From contig CADARP010000002.1 of NCBI GenBank assembly GCA_902790325.1, positions 190,256 through 254,255 on the forward strand: DNA of 64,000 nucleotides, in the 5' to 3' direction. The position numbers were made by a program, and so were the translations under genes. This document shows, piece by piece, positions 1-9,639 of the stretch. Within the stretch, counting starts at the first letter, position 1, and every line of letters begins with the position of its first letter. This DNA comes from Oscillospiraceae bacterium. Lineage in GTDB: Bacteria; Bacillota; Clostridia; Oscillospirales; Acutalibacteraceae. Under the pieces are notes generated by a model. It worked only from the letters and a program-made list of their open reading frames with translations. It made no database searches and was not told where the DNA came from.

Positions 1-12
1 CGCCAAGCAGGG

Positions 13-2040
13 ATGAAAAATCCCGAAATCCTTGCACCCGCCGGTTCGGCCGAGTCGCTGACGGCTGCGCTGCGCTGCGGCGCGGACGCGGTCTATCTCG
101 GTACAAGGCGATTCAACGCACGGCGCGGCGCGTCCAACTTTGACGACGCGTCGCTTGCGCAGACAGCGTTTCTCTGCCATTCACACGGCGCAAAGCTGTA
201 CCTGACGGTCAACACGCTCGTGTCCGATACGGAAACGGACGACGTGCGCCGCACGCTCCGGGCTGCTGCCGAGGCGGGTGTCGACGCGCTGATCGTACAG
301 GATCTGGGCGTTGCGCGTCTGGCGCGGGAGAGCTGCGACATCCCGCTGCACGCGTCGACACAGACGTCGGTGCAGACGGCGGCGGGCATATCCGCGCTGC
401 GGGATATGGGCTTTACGCGTGCGGTCGTGCCGCGCGAGCTGCGGCGCGAGGAACTGTCGGAAATCCGAAAGAATACCGACATAGAGATCGAGATGTTCGT
501 GCACGGCGCACTGTGCATGTGCGTATCCGGCCAGTGCCTTTTGAGCGCTGTCTTCGGCGGACGCAGCGGCAACCGCGGGCTTTGCGCCCAGCCGTGCCGC
601 CTGCCGTTTGCGGCAGCGGGCGGGACGGGACATGATCTGAGTCTCAAGGACTTGTCGCTGCTTGCGCATCTGCGCGCGCTGCGTGAGATGGGGATCGACT
701 CGTTCAAAATCGAGGGACGCATGAAACGACCGGAATACGTCGCGGCGGCGGTCACCGCCTGCAAAGCGGCGCTGGACGGCGCGGATGAGAGCGGGATCTT
801 CGACGCGCTGCGCAGCGTCTTCTCCCGTTCGGGATTCACGGACGGATACTATATGGGCAGTCTCGGCAGGTCGATGTTCGGCACGCGGCAGAAGGAGGAC
901 GTCACGGCGTCCCAGGATGTGCTGAAAGAGCTGCAAAAGCTGTACGAAAAGGAAAACGCGCGTTTTCCCGTGCGCTTTTCGTTCCTCTGCCGCGCGGACG
1001 AGGAAATGACGCTGACCGCCGAAAGCGGCGCGCACAGCGTGACGGTGCGCGGCGAAAAACCGCAGAAAGCCGAGAGCCGCGCGACGGACGAACAGACGGT
1101 GCGCGAAAAGCTGCAAAAATGCGGCGGCACGGTCTTTTATCCGCAGACTGTCAGCGTCGAGCTGGACGAAGGTTTGTTCCTGTCGGCGGCTGCGCTGGGC
1201 GCGCTGCGGCGGGACGTGCTGGACGGTCTGCTGCAAAAGATCGCCGAAACGCCGAAACACACCTATACGCCTCGGAAGGAAGCGCATTCCTTACATAGAG
1301 CGGGAAGACCGCAGATCTGGGCGCGGTTCGCGGAGGAATCACAGATCCCGCAGAACTTTCGCGCGGACAAGCTGATCCTGCCGCTGTCCTGCGGTGCTCA
1401 AGCGGTCGCGTCGCGCGGCGCGGCGGTCGAGATCCCGCGCGGACTGTTCGGACGGCAGGACGAAATACACGAAAAGCTGACGCGCTGCCGCGAGGCCGGC
1501 GTGCGCGAAGCGGTGTTTGCAACACTCGATGGACTGACGCTTGCGAAAACGTGCGGTCTTGTGCCGATCGCGGGTTTCGGCAGCAATCTTTTCAATACCC
1601 TGTCCCTGCTCGAAATGCAGGAACGCGGCGTCCGGGCGGCGCTTCTGTCGCCGGAATTGCCGCTGTCCGCGGTGCGGGAACTGGGCGCGGAGATCCCGCG
1701 CGGCGTGTTCCTGTACGGACGTCTGCCGCTGATGCTCACACGAAATTGTCCGCAGAGAAACGGCAGGACATGCCGCGAATGCGGGCGGCGGGGCGAGCTG
1801 ACCGACCGCAAAGGCGTGACGTTTCCGATCGACTGCCGCAGCGGCTGCGCGGAGATCCTCAATGACCGTCCGGTCTATCTGCTCGATAAACAGGACGACG
1901 TGCGGAACACGGATTTCGTCCTCCTGTATTTCACGACCGAAACGGCTGCGGAGTGCGAAAGCATCCTGCGCGCGTGCGAAACGGGCGCAAAACCTGCCGG
2001 CGCGTTCACGCGGGGACTCGCGTTCCGGGGCGTGGAGTAG
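13..2040 (+). CDS. U32 family peptidase, RlhA/YdcP-like
   Basis: 675 aa. The N-terminus (MKNPEILAPAGS) is the usual start of U32 proteins, so ATG 13 is probably the true start, although the window edge hides what lies upstream. The family signature is present at about residues 160-196 (EMFVHGALCMCVSGQC, then RGLCAQPCR), with cysteines at 168, 170, 175, 191 and 195. The length and a cysteine-rich C-terminal segment (NCPQRNGRTCREC, then PIDCRSGC) fit the long U32 proteins with a DUF3656-type extension. Members of this family hydroxylate 23S rRNA (RlhA) or tRNA (TrhP), and others are called collagenase-like peptidases. An RNA-modification role is likelier for this length, but the substrate cannot be read from the sequence. 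The gene ends 43 nt before the next one. Confidence 0.88.
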   Translation: MKNPEILAPAGSAESLTAALRCGADAVYLGTRRFNARRGASNFDDASLAQTAFLCHSHGAKLYLTVNTLVSDTETDDVRRTLRAAAEAGVDALIVQDLGVARLARESCDIPLHASTQTSVQTAAGISALRDMGFTRAVVPRELRREELSEIRKNTDIEIEMFVHGALCMCVSGQCLLSAVFGGRSGNRGLCAQPCRLPFAAAGGTGHDLSLKDLSLLAHLRALREMGIDSFKIEGRMKRPEYVAAAVTACKAALDGADESGIFDALRSVFSRSGFTDGYYMGSLGRSMFGTRQKEDVTASQDVLKELQKLYEKENARFPVRFSFLCRADEEMTLTAESGAHSVTVRGEKPQKAESRATDEQTVREKLQKCGGTVFYPQTVSVELDEGLFLSAAALGALRRDVLDGLLQKIAETPKHTYTPRKEAHSLHRAGRPQIWARFAEESQIPQNFRADKLILPLSCGAQAVASRGAAVEIPRGLFGRQDEIHEKLTRCREAGVREAVFATLDGLTLAKTCGLVPIAGFGSNLFNTLSLLEMQERGVRAALLSPELPLSAVRELGAEIPRGVFLYGRLPLMLTRNCPQRNGRTCRECGRRGELTDRKGVTFPIDCRSGCAEILNDRPVYLLDKQDDVRNTDFVLLYFTTETAAECESILRACETGAKPAGAFTRGLAFRGVE

Positions 2041-2083
2041 ACACGGACACAGCGGCCTGCACCGCACAGAAGGAAATGACGCG

Positions 2084-2758
2084 ATGATCGATATTCCGGC
2101 GATATTCAAAAACAAGGTCCCGGACAGAGAGAAGCTGCTTCAATACGGCTTTTCACCCGTGGACGATGATGCGTATACAAAAGACTTTCCGATCCTCGAC
2201 GATCGTTTTATCGCATCCGTCACCGTTACCGCGGACGGCGGCGCCGATTTCCGCGTGTATGACGTCGAAGACGACGAGGAATATCTTCCCGCGCACATTT
2301 ACAATGCGACCGGCTCATTCGTCGGAACGATCCACAAGGCGTGCGAAGATATACTGAATGACGTCTGCCGCAAATGCTGCCAAGAAGCGGTTTTCCGCGG
2401 GGCGCAGTCGAAGCGGATCCTGCGCTTTATAAAAGACACATACGATGCGCAGCCGGAGTTTCTCTGGAGCAGTCTGCCGGAGTGCGCCGCCGTGCGCGTG
2501 CCCGACAAAAAATCATGGTTTGCGGTGGTCGGCAGAGTACCGAAAAGCAAATTCGTACCAAAGGAAAGCGGAGTCGCCGAGGTCATCAACCTGAAAGATG
2601 AACCGGACAGCGTCAAGGCTTACCTTGCGGAAGGGACGGCTTACCCGGCCTACCATATGAACAAACAGCATTGGTATACGCTTTTCCTGAACGAACAGAT
2701 ACCGGATGTGGAAATCATGAAACGGATCGAAAAAAGCTATGCGCTGATTCACGAATGA
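2084..2758 (+). CDS. MmcQ/YjbR family protein
   Basis: 224 aa. ATG 2084 is chosen because an AGAAGGA Shine-Dalgarno sequence lies 9-10 nt upstream; the open frame continues further up but overlaps the U32 gene. The C-terminal half carries the family pattern: KSWFAVVGRV, then VINLKDEP, then YPAYHMNKQHWYTLFLN. Family members have a double-wing CyaY-like fold and are annotated as possible DNA-binding proteins. The N-terminal roughly 90 residues are an extension found in the longer members. No pathway is evident from context; it probably shares a transcript with the genes on either side. Confidence 0.8.
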   Translation: MIDIPAIFKNKVPDREKLLQYGFSPVDDDAYTKDFPILDDRFIASVTVTADGGADFRVYDVEDDEEYLPAHIYNATGSFVGTIHKACEDILNDVCRKCCQEAVFRGAQSKRILRFIKDTYDAQPEFLWSSLPECAAVRVPDKKSWFAVVGRVPKSKFVPKESGVAEVINLKDEPDSVKAYLAEGTAYPAYHMNKQHWYTLFLNEQIPDVEIMKRIEKSYALIHE

Positions 2759-2796
2759 TTGCCGAAACCCGGATATACAGAAAGGAGAAAACCCGA

Positions 2797-4146
2797 TTGA
2801 AGGAACTGAAATTTTTTGTGGTCACGGACACACATTTCTTCAAAAACTCGCTGGGCGCATACGGTGCGGATTACGAGACGTACATGGACACCCAGCAGAA
2901 ATGTTTCGCCGAGACCGAGGCGATCAACCGTGCCGTATTCGATGATCTTGCCGGACGCTCCGACGCCGACATCGTGCTGATCGCCGGAGATCTGACATTC
3001 AACGGCGAAAAAGAAAGCCATGCCGCATTTTGCGAAATGTTGCATGATTTCGAGAAGAAGAGCGGCAAGAAGGTCTATGTGGTCACGGCCGGTCACGATG
3101 TGAACGCCGCGCCGTACGGCTTCAACGACAGCGGGCGCGTCACGGTCGAGGGCACGACGTTCGGCGAACTGTACGACTTCTACAAGGATTTCGGCTACGA
3201 CGGCGCGATCGCGTTCAACCGCGCGCATCTTTCCTACGTGACGGAACTGTCGGAGGACGTGCAGCTGCTGGTCATCTGCAACGACGTCGAGGGAGAAAAG
3301 CACATCGCGTATCCGGACGATTTCCTTTCGTGGATCGCAGAGCAGGCGCAGAAGGCGCAGGCGGACGGCAAAATGATGATCGCCATGGAGCACTACCCCG
3401 TCCTTGCGGGGCAGCCGCTGCTCTCGCTCATCGGCGACGCACGGCAGGCGCAGAGCCGCAAGCTCATCGACACGCTCGCGGACAACGGCGTGCATCTCAT
3501 TTTCACCGGCCACATGCACAACCAGAGCGTCAACGTCGCGCATTCGGCGAAAGGAAACGTGCTCTACGATGTCTGCACGGGCTGCACGATTGGGTGCCCG
3601 GCGTTCATGCGCCTGGTGACGGTCAAAGACGAGCATACCGTGGAGATCGAGAGCATCCCGACACCCGACTTCGACTGGGACAAAAAAGGCATGACGGGTA
3701 AAGAATACCTCAAGGTGCAGTTCGACCGCATGATCCGCACGTTTGTCGACAGCATGGAGGAGGACCCGGAACGCTTCCTGGGCAAAGTGCACATGAAGAA
3801 CACGCCCGCAATGCAAAAGCTGTTCCATGCGCTCGGCAAGCGGCTGCGGCGCATGCGTGTGGGCACGGTCGCGCGTCTTTTGTGCGTGCGTGCAGAGCCG
3901 CAGGTGAAGGACGTCAAATTCACCGACTTTGCGATCGATCTCGTTCGCGTCGTCTTCGAGGGCAACCAGCCGTTCGTCGAGGGCACGCCGGAAGGCGACA
4001 CGCTGCTGCGCATCTTCAGACGTTTGAGCCCGTTTTTCAAAAAGATGAAGGACGCGCAGGGCGAGCCGGTCGATTTCTACGAGATGATGAAACACACGGT
4101 CGGCAATTACGGATTGGATGACTACAATACCACTTTGACATTTTAA
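2797..4146 (+). CDS. Calcineurin-like metallophosphoesterase, cytoplasmic
   Basis: 449 aa from TTG 2797, chosen because AAAGGAG lies 9 nt upstream; an in-frame ATG at 2755 overlaps the previous stop but has no ribosome binding site. Metal-binding motifs appear in order: TDTHF (D11, H13), GDLTFNGE, AGHDVN in place of the usual GNHD, EHYP, and GHMH. No signal peptide is visible, so the protein should be cytoplasmic. The last roughly 150 residues are a C-terminal extension not needed for the phosphoesterase core. It is followed 15 nt later by a sugar:cation symporter gene, which suggests a phosphate- or phosphodiester-containing carbohydrate as substrate; that is inference. A second, membrane-anchored metallophosphoesterase closes the same cluster. 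Confidence 0.85.
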   Translation: MKELKFFVVTDTHFFKNSLGAYGADYETYMDTQQKCFAETEAINRAVFDDLAGRSDADIVLIAGDLTFNGEKESHAAFCEMLHDFEKKSGKKVYVVTAGHDVNAAPYGFNDSGRVTVEGTTFGELYDFYKDFGYDGAIAFNRAHLSYVTELSEDVQLLVICNDVEGEKHIAYPDDFLSWIAEQAQKAQADGKMMIAMEHYPVLAGQPLLSLIGDARQAQSRKLIDTLADNGVHLIFTGHMHNQSVNVAHSAKGNVLYDVCTGCTIGCPAFMRLVTVKDEHTVEIESIPTPDFDWDKKGMTGKEYLKVQFDRMIRTFVDSMEEDPERFLGKVHMKNTPAMQKLFHALGKRLRRMRVGTVARLLCVRAEPQVKDVKFTDFAIDLVRVVFEGNQPFVEGTPEGDTLLRIFRRLSPFFKKMKDAQGEPVDFYEMMKHTVGNYGLDDYNTTLTF

Positions 4147-4161
4147 AGGGGAGACGAACAC

Positions 4162-5694
4162 ATGAAAAAGAACCAGAATACCGCGCTGCAGAAGCCGGCG
4201 AACGCGCTGCCCTCGGATACGGGCAAAAACGTGACAAAGTTCGAGTACGTCTGTCTGATGCTCGCACGCATCGGCGGCATGTTCGGCACGACGCTGACGG
4301 GCACGCTTGCCGCGGCGTTCCTGCATGAACTGTACTTCGGCCCGGTCGGCGTCGATTCGGATCAGATCGCCAGGATCATGGCCGTGCAGACCACGATCAC
4401 CACGATCCTGAGTGTGGCAATGGGTCTGATCTCCGGCGTCGTCGTGCAGAAATGGAAGAGCCGCTGGGGACGTTACCGCCAGTGGTACATTATCTGCCTG
4501 GCGCCGATCTTTGCGCTGACCGTTTTGTATTTCTATGTGCCGCAGGGCTGGACCGTGCATCAGATGACGCTGTTCCGCTACGGCATCGCCGTCTGCCAGA
4601 CGGTCTTCAATGCGTTCAACAATCTCGGCCAGAATGTGATGCAGGTGATCTCGCCCAACCCGAAAGAAAAGAAGACCGTCGCCACGATCTGGCAGATCTC
4701 CTATTATCTCGGTTACGGCGGCGCATATCTGGGCACGTTTGTCTACGGCCTGTTCAGCGACGACAAGAACGCGATGTACATGACGCTTGCGGTCGTCGCC
4801 GCGATCGTGACCGCGTTCGGCAACCTGATGTGCGGCTTGTTCTGCAAGGAGCGCATCGAGCTGCCCAAGCAGGAGAAGGTCAAGGTCTCCAAGGCGCTGT
4901 TCTCTCTGTTCAAGTACCGCAACTACCGCGCATACCAGTATATCCAGTGGGTCGGCAACTTCGCCGCGATCGGCAGATTCACCACGTTCCTCGTGGCGAT
5001 CACGGTCGGTTCGTCCAAGAACCTGCTGCTGACGATCCCGTCCGCCGCCGGTACGGTGGTCGGCAACCTCATCACGGCCAAACTTTCCAAGAAGCATGAG
5101 CCGACGAAGCTCTTGAAATTCACCGGCCCCTATGCCATGGTTTCCGCGCTGATCGTGTTCCTGACCTGCTGGATCGAAGCGAAGATGGGACTGATGTTCT
5201 TCTCCGGCTGGAACAGCGTTTTCTTCTATGTGTTCTACTTCCTGTTCGGCGTGGGCATCGGCATCCAGGAGCTGTCGACCTCGCATTTCAACGTCGAATA
5301 CTTCGACTATCTCGAGTGGCAGACCGGCGACCGTATGGAAGCGATCCAGGGCGTCGTTCCGGGCTGGATCAACCAGTTCCTGGGCTACCTCAAGGAGCTC
5401 GCGATCCCGTTCATCATCGCGTGGGTCGGTTATCAGTCCTCGGCGGAGGGCGACCTGGTCAAGACGATGCAGGCACAGCCCGGCTATATGAAGACCTGCC
5501 TGTGGCTGCTGGCGTTCCTGCTGTTCGGCTATGCGATCTGCAACGTGCTCAAGGCGATCATCCTCAAGACGCTCTACGACGTTGAGGGCGAAAAGAAAGA
5601 ACAGATGTACAAAGAGCTTGAGGAGATGCGCGCGCAGCGCCACGCCGAGAACGAAGAGCTGACAAAGCAGCAGACTGAGCAGGTAGCGGAATGA
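4162..5694 (+). CDS. MFS transporter, GPH (glycoside-pentoside-hexuronide:cation symporter) type
   Basis: 510 aa with about 12 hydrophobic segments and cytoplasmic termini rich in charged residues. The early segments (RIGGMFGTTLTGTLAAAF) and the loop VVQKWKSRWGRYRQW, which resembles the GPH loop DRTRTRWGRFRPW, support melibiose-carrier-type (GPH) membership. The C-terminus is a charged helix (KKEQMYKELEEMRAQRHAENEE). AAGGGGAG lies upstream of ATG 4162. The stop overlaps the next start (ATGA at 5691-5694), indicating translational coupling with the beta-helix protein. The likely role is uptake of a mono- or oligosaccharide with Na+ or H+; the substrate is unknown. Confidence 0.85.
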   Translation: MKKNQNTALQKPANALPSDTGKNVTKFEYVCLMLARIGGMFGTTLTGTLAAAFLHELYFGPVGVDSDQIARIMAVQTTITTILSVAMGLISGVVVQKWKSRWGRYRQWYIICLAPIFALTVLYFYVPQGWTVHQMTLFRYGIAVCQTVFNAFNNLGQNVMQVISPNPKEKKTVATIWQISYYLGYGGAYLGTFVYGLFSDDKNAMYMTLAVVAAIVTAFGNLMCGLFCKERIELPKQEKVKVSKALFSLFKYRNYRAYQYIQWVGNFAAIGRFTTFLVAITVGSSKNLLLTIPSAAGTVVGNLITAKLSKKHEPTKLLKFTGPYAMVSALIVFLTCWIEAKMGLMFFSGWNSVFFYVFYFLFGVGIGIQELSTSHFNVEYFDYLEWQTGDRMEAIQGVVPGWINQFLGYLKELAIPFIIAWVGYQSSAEGDLVKTMQAQPGYMKTCLWLLAFLLFGYAICNVLKAIILKTLYDVEGEKKEQMYKELEEMRAQRHAENEELTKQQTEQVAE

Positions 5695-6617
5695 GATTTC
5701 TGAACGTAAGAGAAAACAAAAACGTGTATGCCGACGGCGTGCACGACGATACAAAGGCGCTGCAGGCGTGTCTGGACGAATTGAAGGACGGCGGCACGGT
5801 GTACTTTCCGGACGGCACGTATCTGCTTTCCGGCGCGCTGATCTTCTATTCGCACCAGCGCCTGCGCCTGTCCGACAACGCGGTGCTGCTGCGCAGCGGC
5901 ACGAGCGATCCGCTCACGCATTATCTGCTCGCTTCCTACTCCGAGCCGGAGTGGGCGGGCTACAGCGGCACGCATGACGTGGTGATCTCCGGCGGCATAT
6001 TCGACGGCAACGGCGGCGTGATGGAGGTGTCGACGCTCGTCAACACCGTGCACTGCAGCGATATCCTGATCGAGAACTGCCGCTTCCGCCACTGCTTCCG
6101 CTGGCACTTCATCGAACTGAACGGTACCGAAAAGGCGACCGTGCGCGGCTGCGTTTTCGAGGGGCCGAGCTATACGTTTGTGCCGGATCATCTGCTCAAC
6201 GAGATGATCCAGCTCGACTCCTCGCACCAGGGCTCCTACGGCCCGGTCTACGACTGCAACGGGACGCTCGTCGACTTCTTCGACGACGGCATGGCGTGCC
6301 GCGACATCGTGATCGAAAACAACATCTTCAAATGCGACGGCTTTCCCGGCATCGGACACCACGGCGACGGCGCGCACCACGACATCGACATCCGCGGCAA
6401 CATTTTCGATGGCCCGTCCGGACGGTACGGCAAGAGCCGCGGCTACATCTTCTTCAAGCCTGACGTGTACAATGTGCGCGTATACGGCAACGCGTTTCTC
6501 GCACCGGAAAATCCGTCCGAGCCGAACGTCGCCATGATCTCGGAGAATCCGGACCCCGGCGCGCTGACGGAATCGGACAACACGTTCGTCGGAACATTTA
6601 CAAAGCGGGAAGACTGA
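5691..6617 (+). CDS. Right-handed beta-helix (pectate-lyase/GH28-like) protein
   Basis: 308 aa. The N-terminus (NVYADGVHDDTKALQACL, then GGTVYFPDGTYLLSG) is the standard opening of the pectate_lyase_3/GH28-like beta-helix superfamily. Repeated coil motifs follow, such as ISGGIFDGNGG, ILIENCRFRHCF, IVIENNIFKCDG and IDIRGNIFDGPSG. No signal peptide is visible, so it should act in the cytoplasm on material brought in by the coupled transporter (ATGA overlap). It could be a glycosidase, lyase or epimerase; catalytic residues cannot be assigned with confidence. It shows that the cluster handles a carbohydrate rather than a free phosphate ester. Confidence 0.75.
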   Translation: MRFLNVRENKNVYADGVHDDTKALQACLDELKDGGTVYFPDGTYLLSGALIFYSHQRLRLSDNAVLLRSGTSDPLTHYLLASYSEPEWAGYSGTHDVVISGGIFDGNGGVMEVSTLVNTVHCSDILIENCRFRHCFRWHFIELNGTEKATVRGCVFEGPSYTFVPDHLLNEMIQLDSSHQGSYGPVYDCNGTLVDFFDDGMACRDIVIENNIFKCDGFPGIGHHGDGAHHDIDIRGNIFDGPSGRYGKSRGYIFFKPDVYNVRVYGNAFLAPENPSEPNVAMISENPDPGALTESDNTFVGTFTKRED

Positions 6618-6662
6618 AGCGCGAAGAACACGCTGCACACCGCGTTCTGAGGAGGTCATACT

Positions 6663-7643
6663 ATGCTCAAATCTTTCTTTCTGCGCATCGGCGCAACGTG
6701 CCTTACCTTCCTGATGCTGCTGGTCGTGGGACTCGGCACGGGTTCGGAATACGACGTGAAGGACCCGGACAAGTGCGCGCTGCACTTCGCCGTCCTTTCG
6801 GACAGCCACGTCGAGGGCAACAATCTCACGCGGTACGAGGTATTCACCGAGGTGCTGCAGGATCTGAAACGACATAAGAGCGGCCACGACGCCATCACGT
6901 TCCTCGGCGACAGCACGATGAACGGTCAGCACATCGAAAACCTCTTCTTCCACGGTGCGGTTGACTGGTTCCTTTCGGACGAGACGGTTCTGCCCGTGAT
7001 CGGCAATCACGACGTCGGCAACGGCCAGGGCGACTACGAGAAGCTGCAGAACCGCTGGTACGACTATACCGCAGCGTTCTTCGGCCGCAGGCTCACGACG
7101 CCGTACTACTATGAAGTCATCGACGGGTACTATTTCATTTTCCTCGCGCAGGAAGCGCAGCGCGTCTATGAGATGCCGATGTCCGACGCGCAGTTCGATT
7201 TCCTCGCGGACGCGCTGGACAAGGCGGCCGACAGCGGCAAGCCGGCGTTTGTGTTTGAGCATTTTCCGACCGACGACGCGACGGATATGGATCTCGAACC
7301 GACCGGCCGTCTGACGGATATGCTCGCCGCATACAACCGCGAACACGACCTGTTCGTTTTCGTCGGCCACACGCACATGCCGCTGAATCTTGGCTGGTCG
7401 TTCCACACCTACGACGGCTACCCGGAGACGTATCTGCCGTGCCTGACGCGGCTCGGCGGCGGGGATGACCAGAACGTGCTCGACGATACCGGCGTCGGTC
7501 TCGAAGTCGAGGTGTACGAAAACGAGGTTGTCCTGCGCGGCAGGAACTTCTACCGCAGTGAATGGTATGCAGATCTCGAAGAGGACGGCGTGAGCATCCC
7601 GTGCGAGCGGACGTTCTCTCTGAAAAACCCGATCGCGCCGTGA
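6663..7643 (+). CDS. Membrane-anchored or secreted metallophosphoesterase
   Basis: 326 aa. ATG 6663 follows GAGGAGGT at 6-nt spacing. The N-terminus is a hydrophobic signal or anchor (CLTFLMLLVVGLG), so the catalytic domain faces outward. Metallophosphoesterase motifs in order: LSDSHVEG, FLGDSTMNGQ, VIGNHDVGNG, FEHFP, GHTHMP. It is only distantly like the phosphoesterase at 2797. The pair may act on the two sides of the membrane on the same class of compound. It is the last gene of the cluster; an inverted repeat and then the typA promoter follow. Confidence 0.82.
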   Translation: MLKSFFLRIGATCLTFLMLLVVGLGTGSEYDVKDPDKCALHFAVLSDSHVEGNNLTRYEVFTEVLQDLKRHKSGHDAITFLGDSTMNGQHIENLFFHGAVDWFLSDETVLPVIGNHDVGNGQGDYEKLQNRWYDYTAAFFGRRLTTPYYYEVIDGYYFIFLAQEAQRVYEMPMSDAQFDFLADALDKAADSGKPAFVFEHFPTDDATDMDLEPTGRLTDMLAAYNREHDLFVFVGHTHMPLNLGWSFHTYDGYPETYLPCLTRLGGGDDQNVLDDTGVGLEVEVYENEVVLRGRNFYRSEWYADLEEDGVSIPCERTFSLKNPIAP

Positions 7644-7660
7644 CATGCCGCTGACCGGCG

Positions 7661-7708
7661 CCGTTTTGCCCCGCCTTTTCCGAGAGGAACGGCGGGAGCA
7701 AAAAACGG
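7661..7708. other. Imperfect inverted repeat between two operons
   Basis: CCGTTTTGCCCCGCC at 7661-7675 faces GGCGGGAGCAAAAAACGG at 7691-7708 across a 15-nt loop. The right arm has small bulges. There is no T-run after the right arm on the + strand, so it is not a canonical intrinsic terminator, but its place between a finished operon and the typA promoter makes a role in transcription termination possible. Confidence 0.35.
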
Positions 7709-7732
7709 AGCACAAGCAAATAATTGTCATTT

Positions 7733-7776
7733 TCACCAAATCAGGTCTTGACTATTTGGTGATTCTGTCTTAAAAT
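7733..7776 (+). promoter_or_regulatory. typA-ribF promoter with operator-like inverted repeat
   Basis: TTGACT (7748-7753), a 17-nt spacer, and TAAAAT (7771-7776) form a good sigma-A promoter. A perfect 9-bp inverted repeat, TCACCAAAT (7733-7741) and ATTTGGTGA (7754-7762), brackets the -35 box with a 12-bp gap. A dimeric regulator bound there would cover the -35 element. Confidence 0.7.
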
Positions 7777-7815
7777 CAGACCGTATAAAAACCATCCGGA
7801 AAGGTGAGACCTTTT

Positions 7816-9639
7816 TTGCAAAAACGAGAAGACATTCGCAACATCGCCATTATCGCCCACGTCGATCACGGCAAGACGACACTCGTGGACGAGATGCTCA
7901 AGCAGAGCGGTATTTTCCGCCAGAACGAGCAGGTGCAGGAGCGCGTGATGGACTCCAACGACCTTGAACGCGAGCGCGGCATCACGATCCTGTCGAAGAA
8001 CACGGCGGTGCACTACAAGAACACCAAGATCAACATCGTCGACACACCCGGCCACGCCGACTTCGGCGGCGAGGTGGAGCGCATCCTGATGATGGTCGAC
8101 GGTGTGCTGCTGCTGGTGGACGCATTCGAGGGCTGTATGCCGCAGACGCGCTTCGTGCTGCAGAAGGCGCTGAATCTCAAAAAGACCGTGCTGGTCGTCA
8201 TCAACAAGATCGACCGTCCCGGCGCGAGACCCGCGCAGGTCGTGGACGAAACGCTCGATCTGTTCATCGAGCTGGGCGCGGACGAGGATCAGCTCGAGTT
8301 CCCCGTGATCTACGCCTCCGCCAAGGAAGGCTATTCCGGCGAGGACGAGAACGTGCGCGAGGGCGACATGCGCCCGCTGCTGGACGCGATCCTGCGGGAG
8401 ATCCAGCCGCCGCAGGGCGACGGAGACGGCCCTCTGCAGATCCTGTTTTCCAGCCTTGAATACGATGACTATATCGGCCGCATCGGCATCGGCCGCGTCG
8501 AGCGCGGCAGCGTGCATCGGGGCGAATCGGTCGTCCTGTGCCGCACCGACGGCTCTACGGAAAACGTCAAAGTCTCCCGCCTGTACCAGTTCGAGGGACT
8601 GCGCCGCGTGGAGGTGGAGTCCGCGTCGCTGGGCGACATCATCTGTGTGTCCGGCATCGACGACATCAACATCGGCGAGACGGCGTGCAGCCCCGACAAG
8701 ATCGAGCCGCTGCCGTTCATCCGCATCGACGAGCCGACCATTTCCATGAACTTTATCGTCAACGACAGCCCCTTCGCCGGACGCGAGGGCAAGTTCGTCA
8801 CCAGCCGCAATATCCGCGACCGCCTGTTCAAGGAAGTCGAGACGAATGTGAGCATGCGCGTCGAGGAGACGGAGACGACCGACACGTTCAAGGTGTCGGG
8901 ACGCGGCGAGCTGCATCTGTCCATCCTGATCGAAACGATGCGCCGGCAGGGATATGAGTTCCAGGTCTCCCGCCCGAAAGTCATCTTCAAGACGATCGAC
9001 GGCGAGCTGCAGGAGCCGATGGAGCTGCTGATCGTCGAGGTGCCCGAGCAGTACGTCGGCGCGGTGATCGAAAAGCTCGGCTCGCGCAAGGGCGAGCTGG
9101 AAAATATGGGCGCGCGCGACGGCGGGGCGACGCATCTGGAGTTCCGCATCCCGTCGCGCGGACTGATCGGCTACCGTTCGGAATTCATGACCGACACCAA
9201 CGGCAACGGCATCATGAACCAGCTCTTCGCGGGCTATGAACCGTACAAGGGCGACATCGTCACGCGTGAGCGCGGCTCGATCGTTGTGCACGAGACGGGT
9301 GTGAGCACCGGTTACGGTCTGTTCAATTCGCAGGATCGCGGCCGTCTGTTCATCGGCCCGGGCGTCGAAGTGTACGAGGGTATGATCGTCGGCGAATGCG
9401 CCAAGAACGAGGACGTCGTCTGCAACGTCTGCCGCAAAAAGCAGTTGACGAACACGCGCGCGGCCGGCAGCGACGACGCGCTGCGGCTGGTGCCGCCGAC
9501 GGTGCTGAGCCTGGAACAGTGCATGGAATTTATCAAGGACGACGAGCTTCTGGAGATCACGCCGCAATCGCTGCGGCTGCGCAAGAAGGTGCTTTCCAAG
9601 GAGCAGCGTCTGAAGCAGGAACATAGAAAGAAATCGTGA
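7816..9639 (+). CDS. typA: GTP-binding protein TypA/BipA
   Basis: 607 aa from TTG 7816, chosen because AGGTGA lies 8 nt upstream and the product then begins [21 protein letters not shown], as other TypA proteins do; GTG 7804 in the same frame is an alternative. G motifs: AHVDHGKTT (P-loop), RERGITI (switch I), [11 protein letters not shown] (switch II) and NKIDR (base recognition). EF-G-like domains and the TypA-specific C-terminus ([19 protein letters not shown]) follow. TypA is a translational GTPase that binds ribosomes and helps 50S assembly under stress. Its stop overlaps the ribF start by GTGA. Confidence 0.96.
   Translation: MQKREDIRNIAIIAHVDHGKTTLVDEMLKQSGIFRQNEQVQERVMDSNDLERERGITILSKNTAVHYKNTKINIVDTPGHADFGGEVERILMMVDGVLLLVDAFEGCMPQTRFVLQKALNLKKTVLVVINKIDRPGARPAQVVDETLDLFIELGADEDQLEFPVIYASAKEGYSGEDENVREGDMRPLLDAILREIQPPQGDGDGPLQILFSSLEYDDYIGRIGIGRVERGSVHRGESVVLCRTDGSTENVKVSRLYQFEGLRRVEVESASLGDIICVSGIDDINIGETACSPDKIEPLPFIRIDEPTISMNFIVNDSPFAGREGKFVTSRNIRDRLFKEVETNVSMRVEETETTDTFKVSGRGELHLSILIETMRRQGYEFQVSRPKVIFKTIDGELQEPMELLIVEVPEQYVGAVIEKLGSRKGELENMGARDGGATHLEFRIPSRGLIGYRSEFMTDTNGNGIMNQLFAGYEPYKGDIVTRERGSIVVHETGVSTGYGLFNSQDRGRLFIGPGVEVYEGMIVGECAKNEDVVCNVCRKKQLTNTRAAGSDDALRLVPPTVLSLEQCMEFIKDDELLEITPQSLRLRKKVLSKEQRLKQEHRKKS

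Noticed and set aside
2749..5754. A 1001-codon open frame on the minus strand
   Set aside because: It lies antisense to three well-recognised + strand genes, has a low-complexity His/Arg/Asp/Val composition and no family match; it is a product of GC-rich third positions on the other strand.
7644..7815. Possible FMN riboswitch for the typA-ribF operon
   Set aside because: The leader between the promoter and typA is only about 35 nt, too short for an RFN element.
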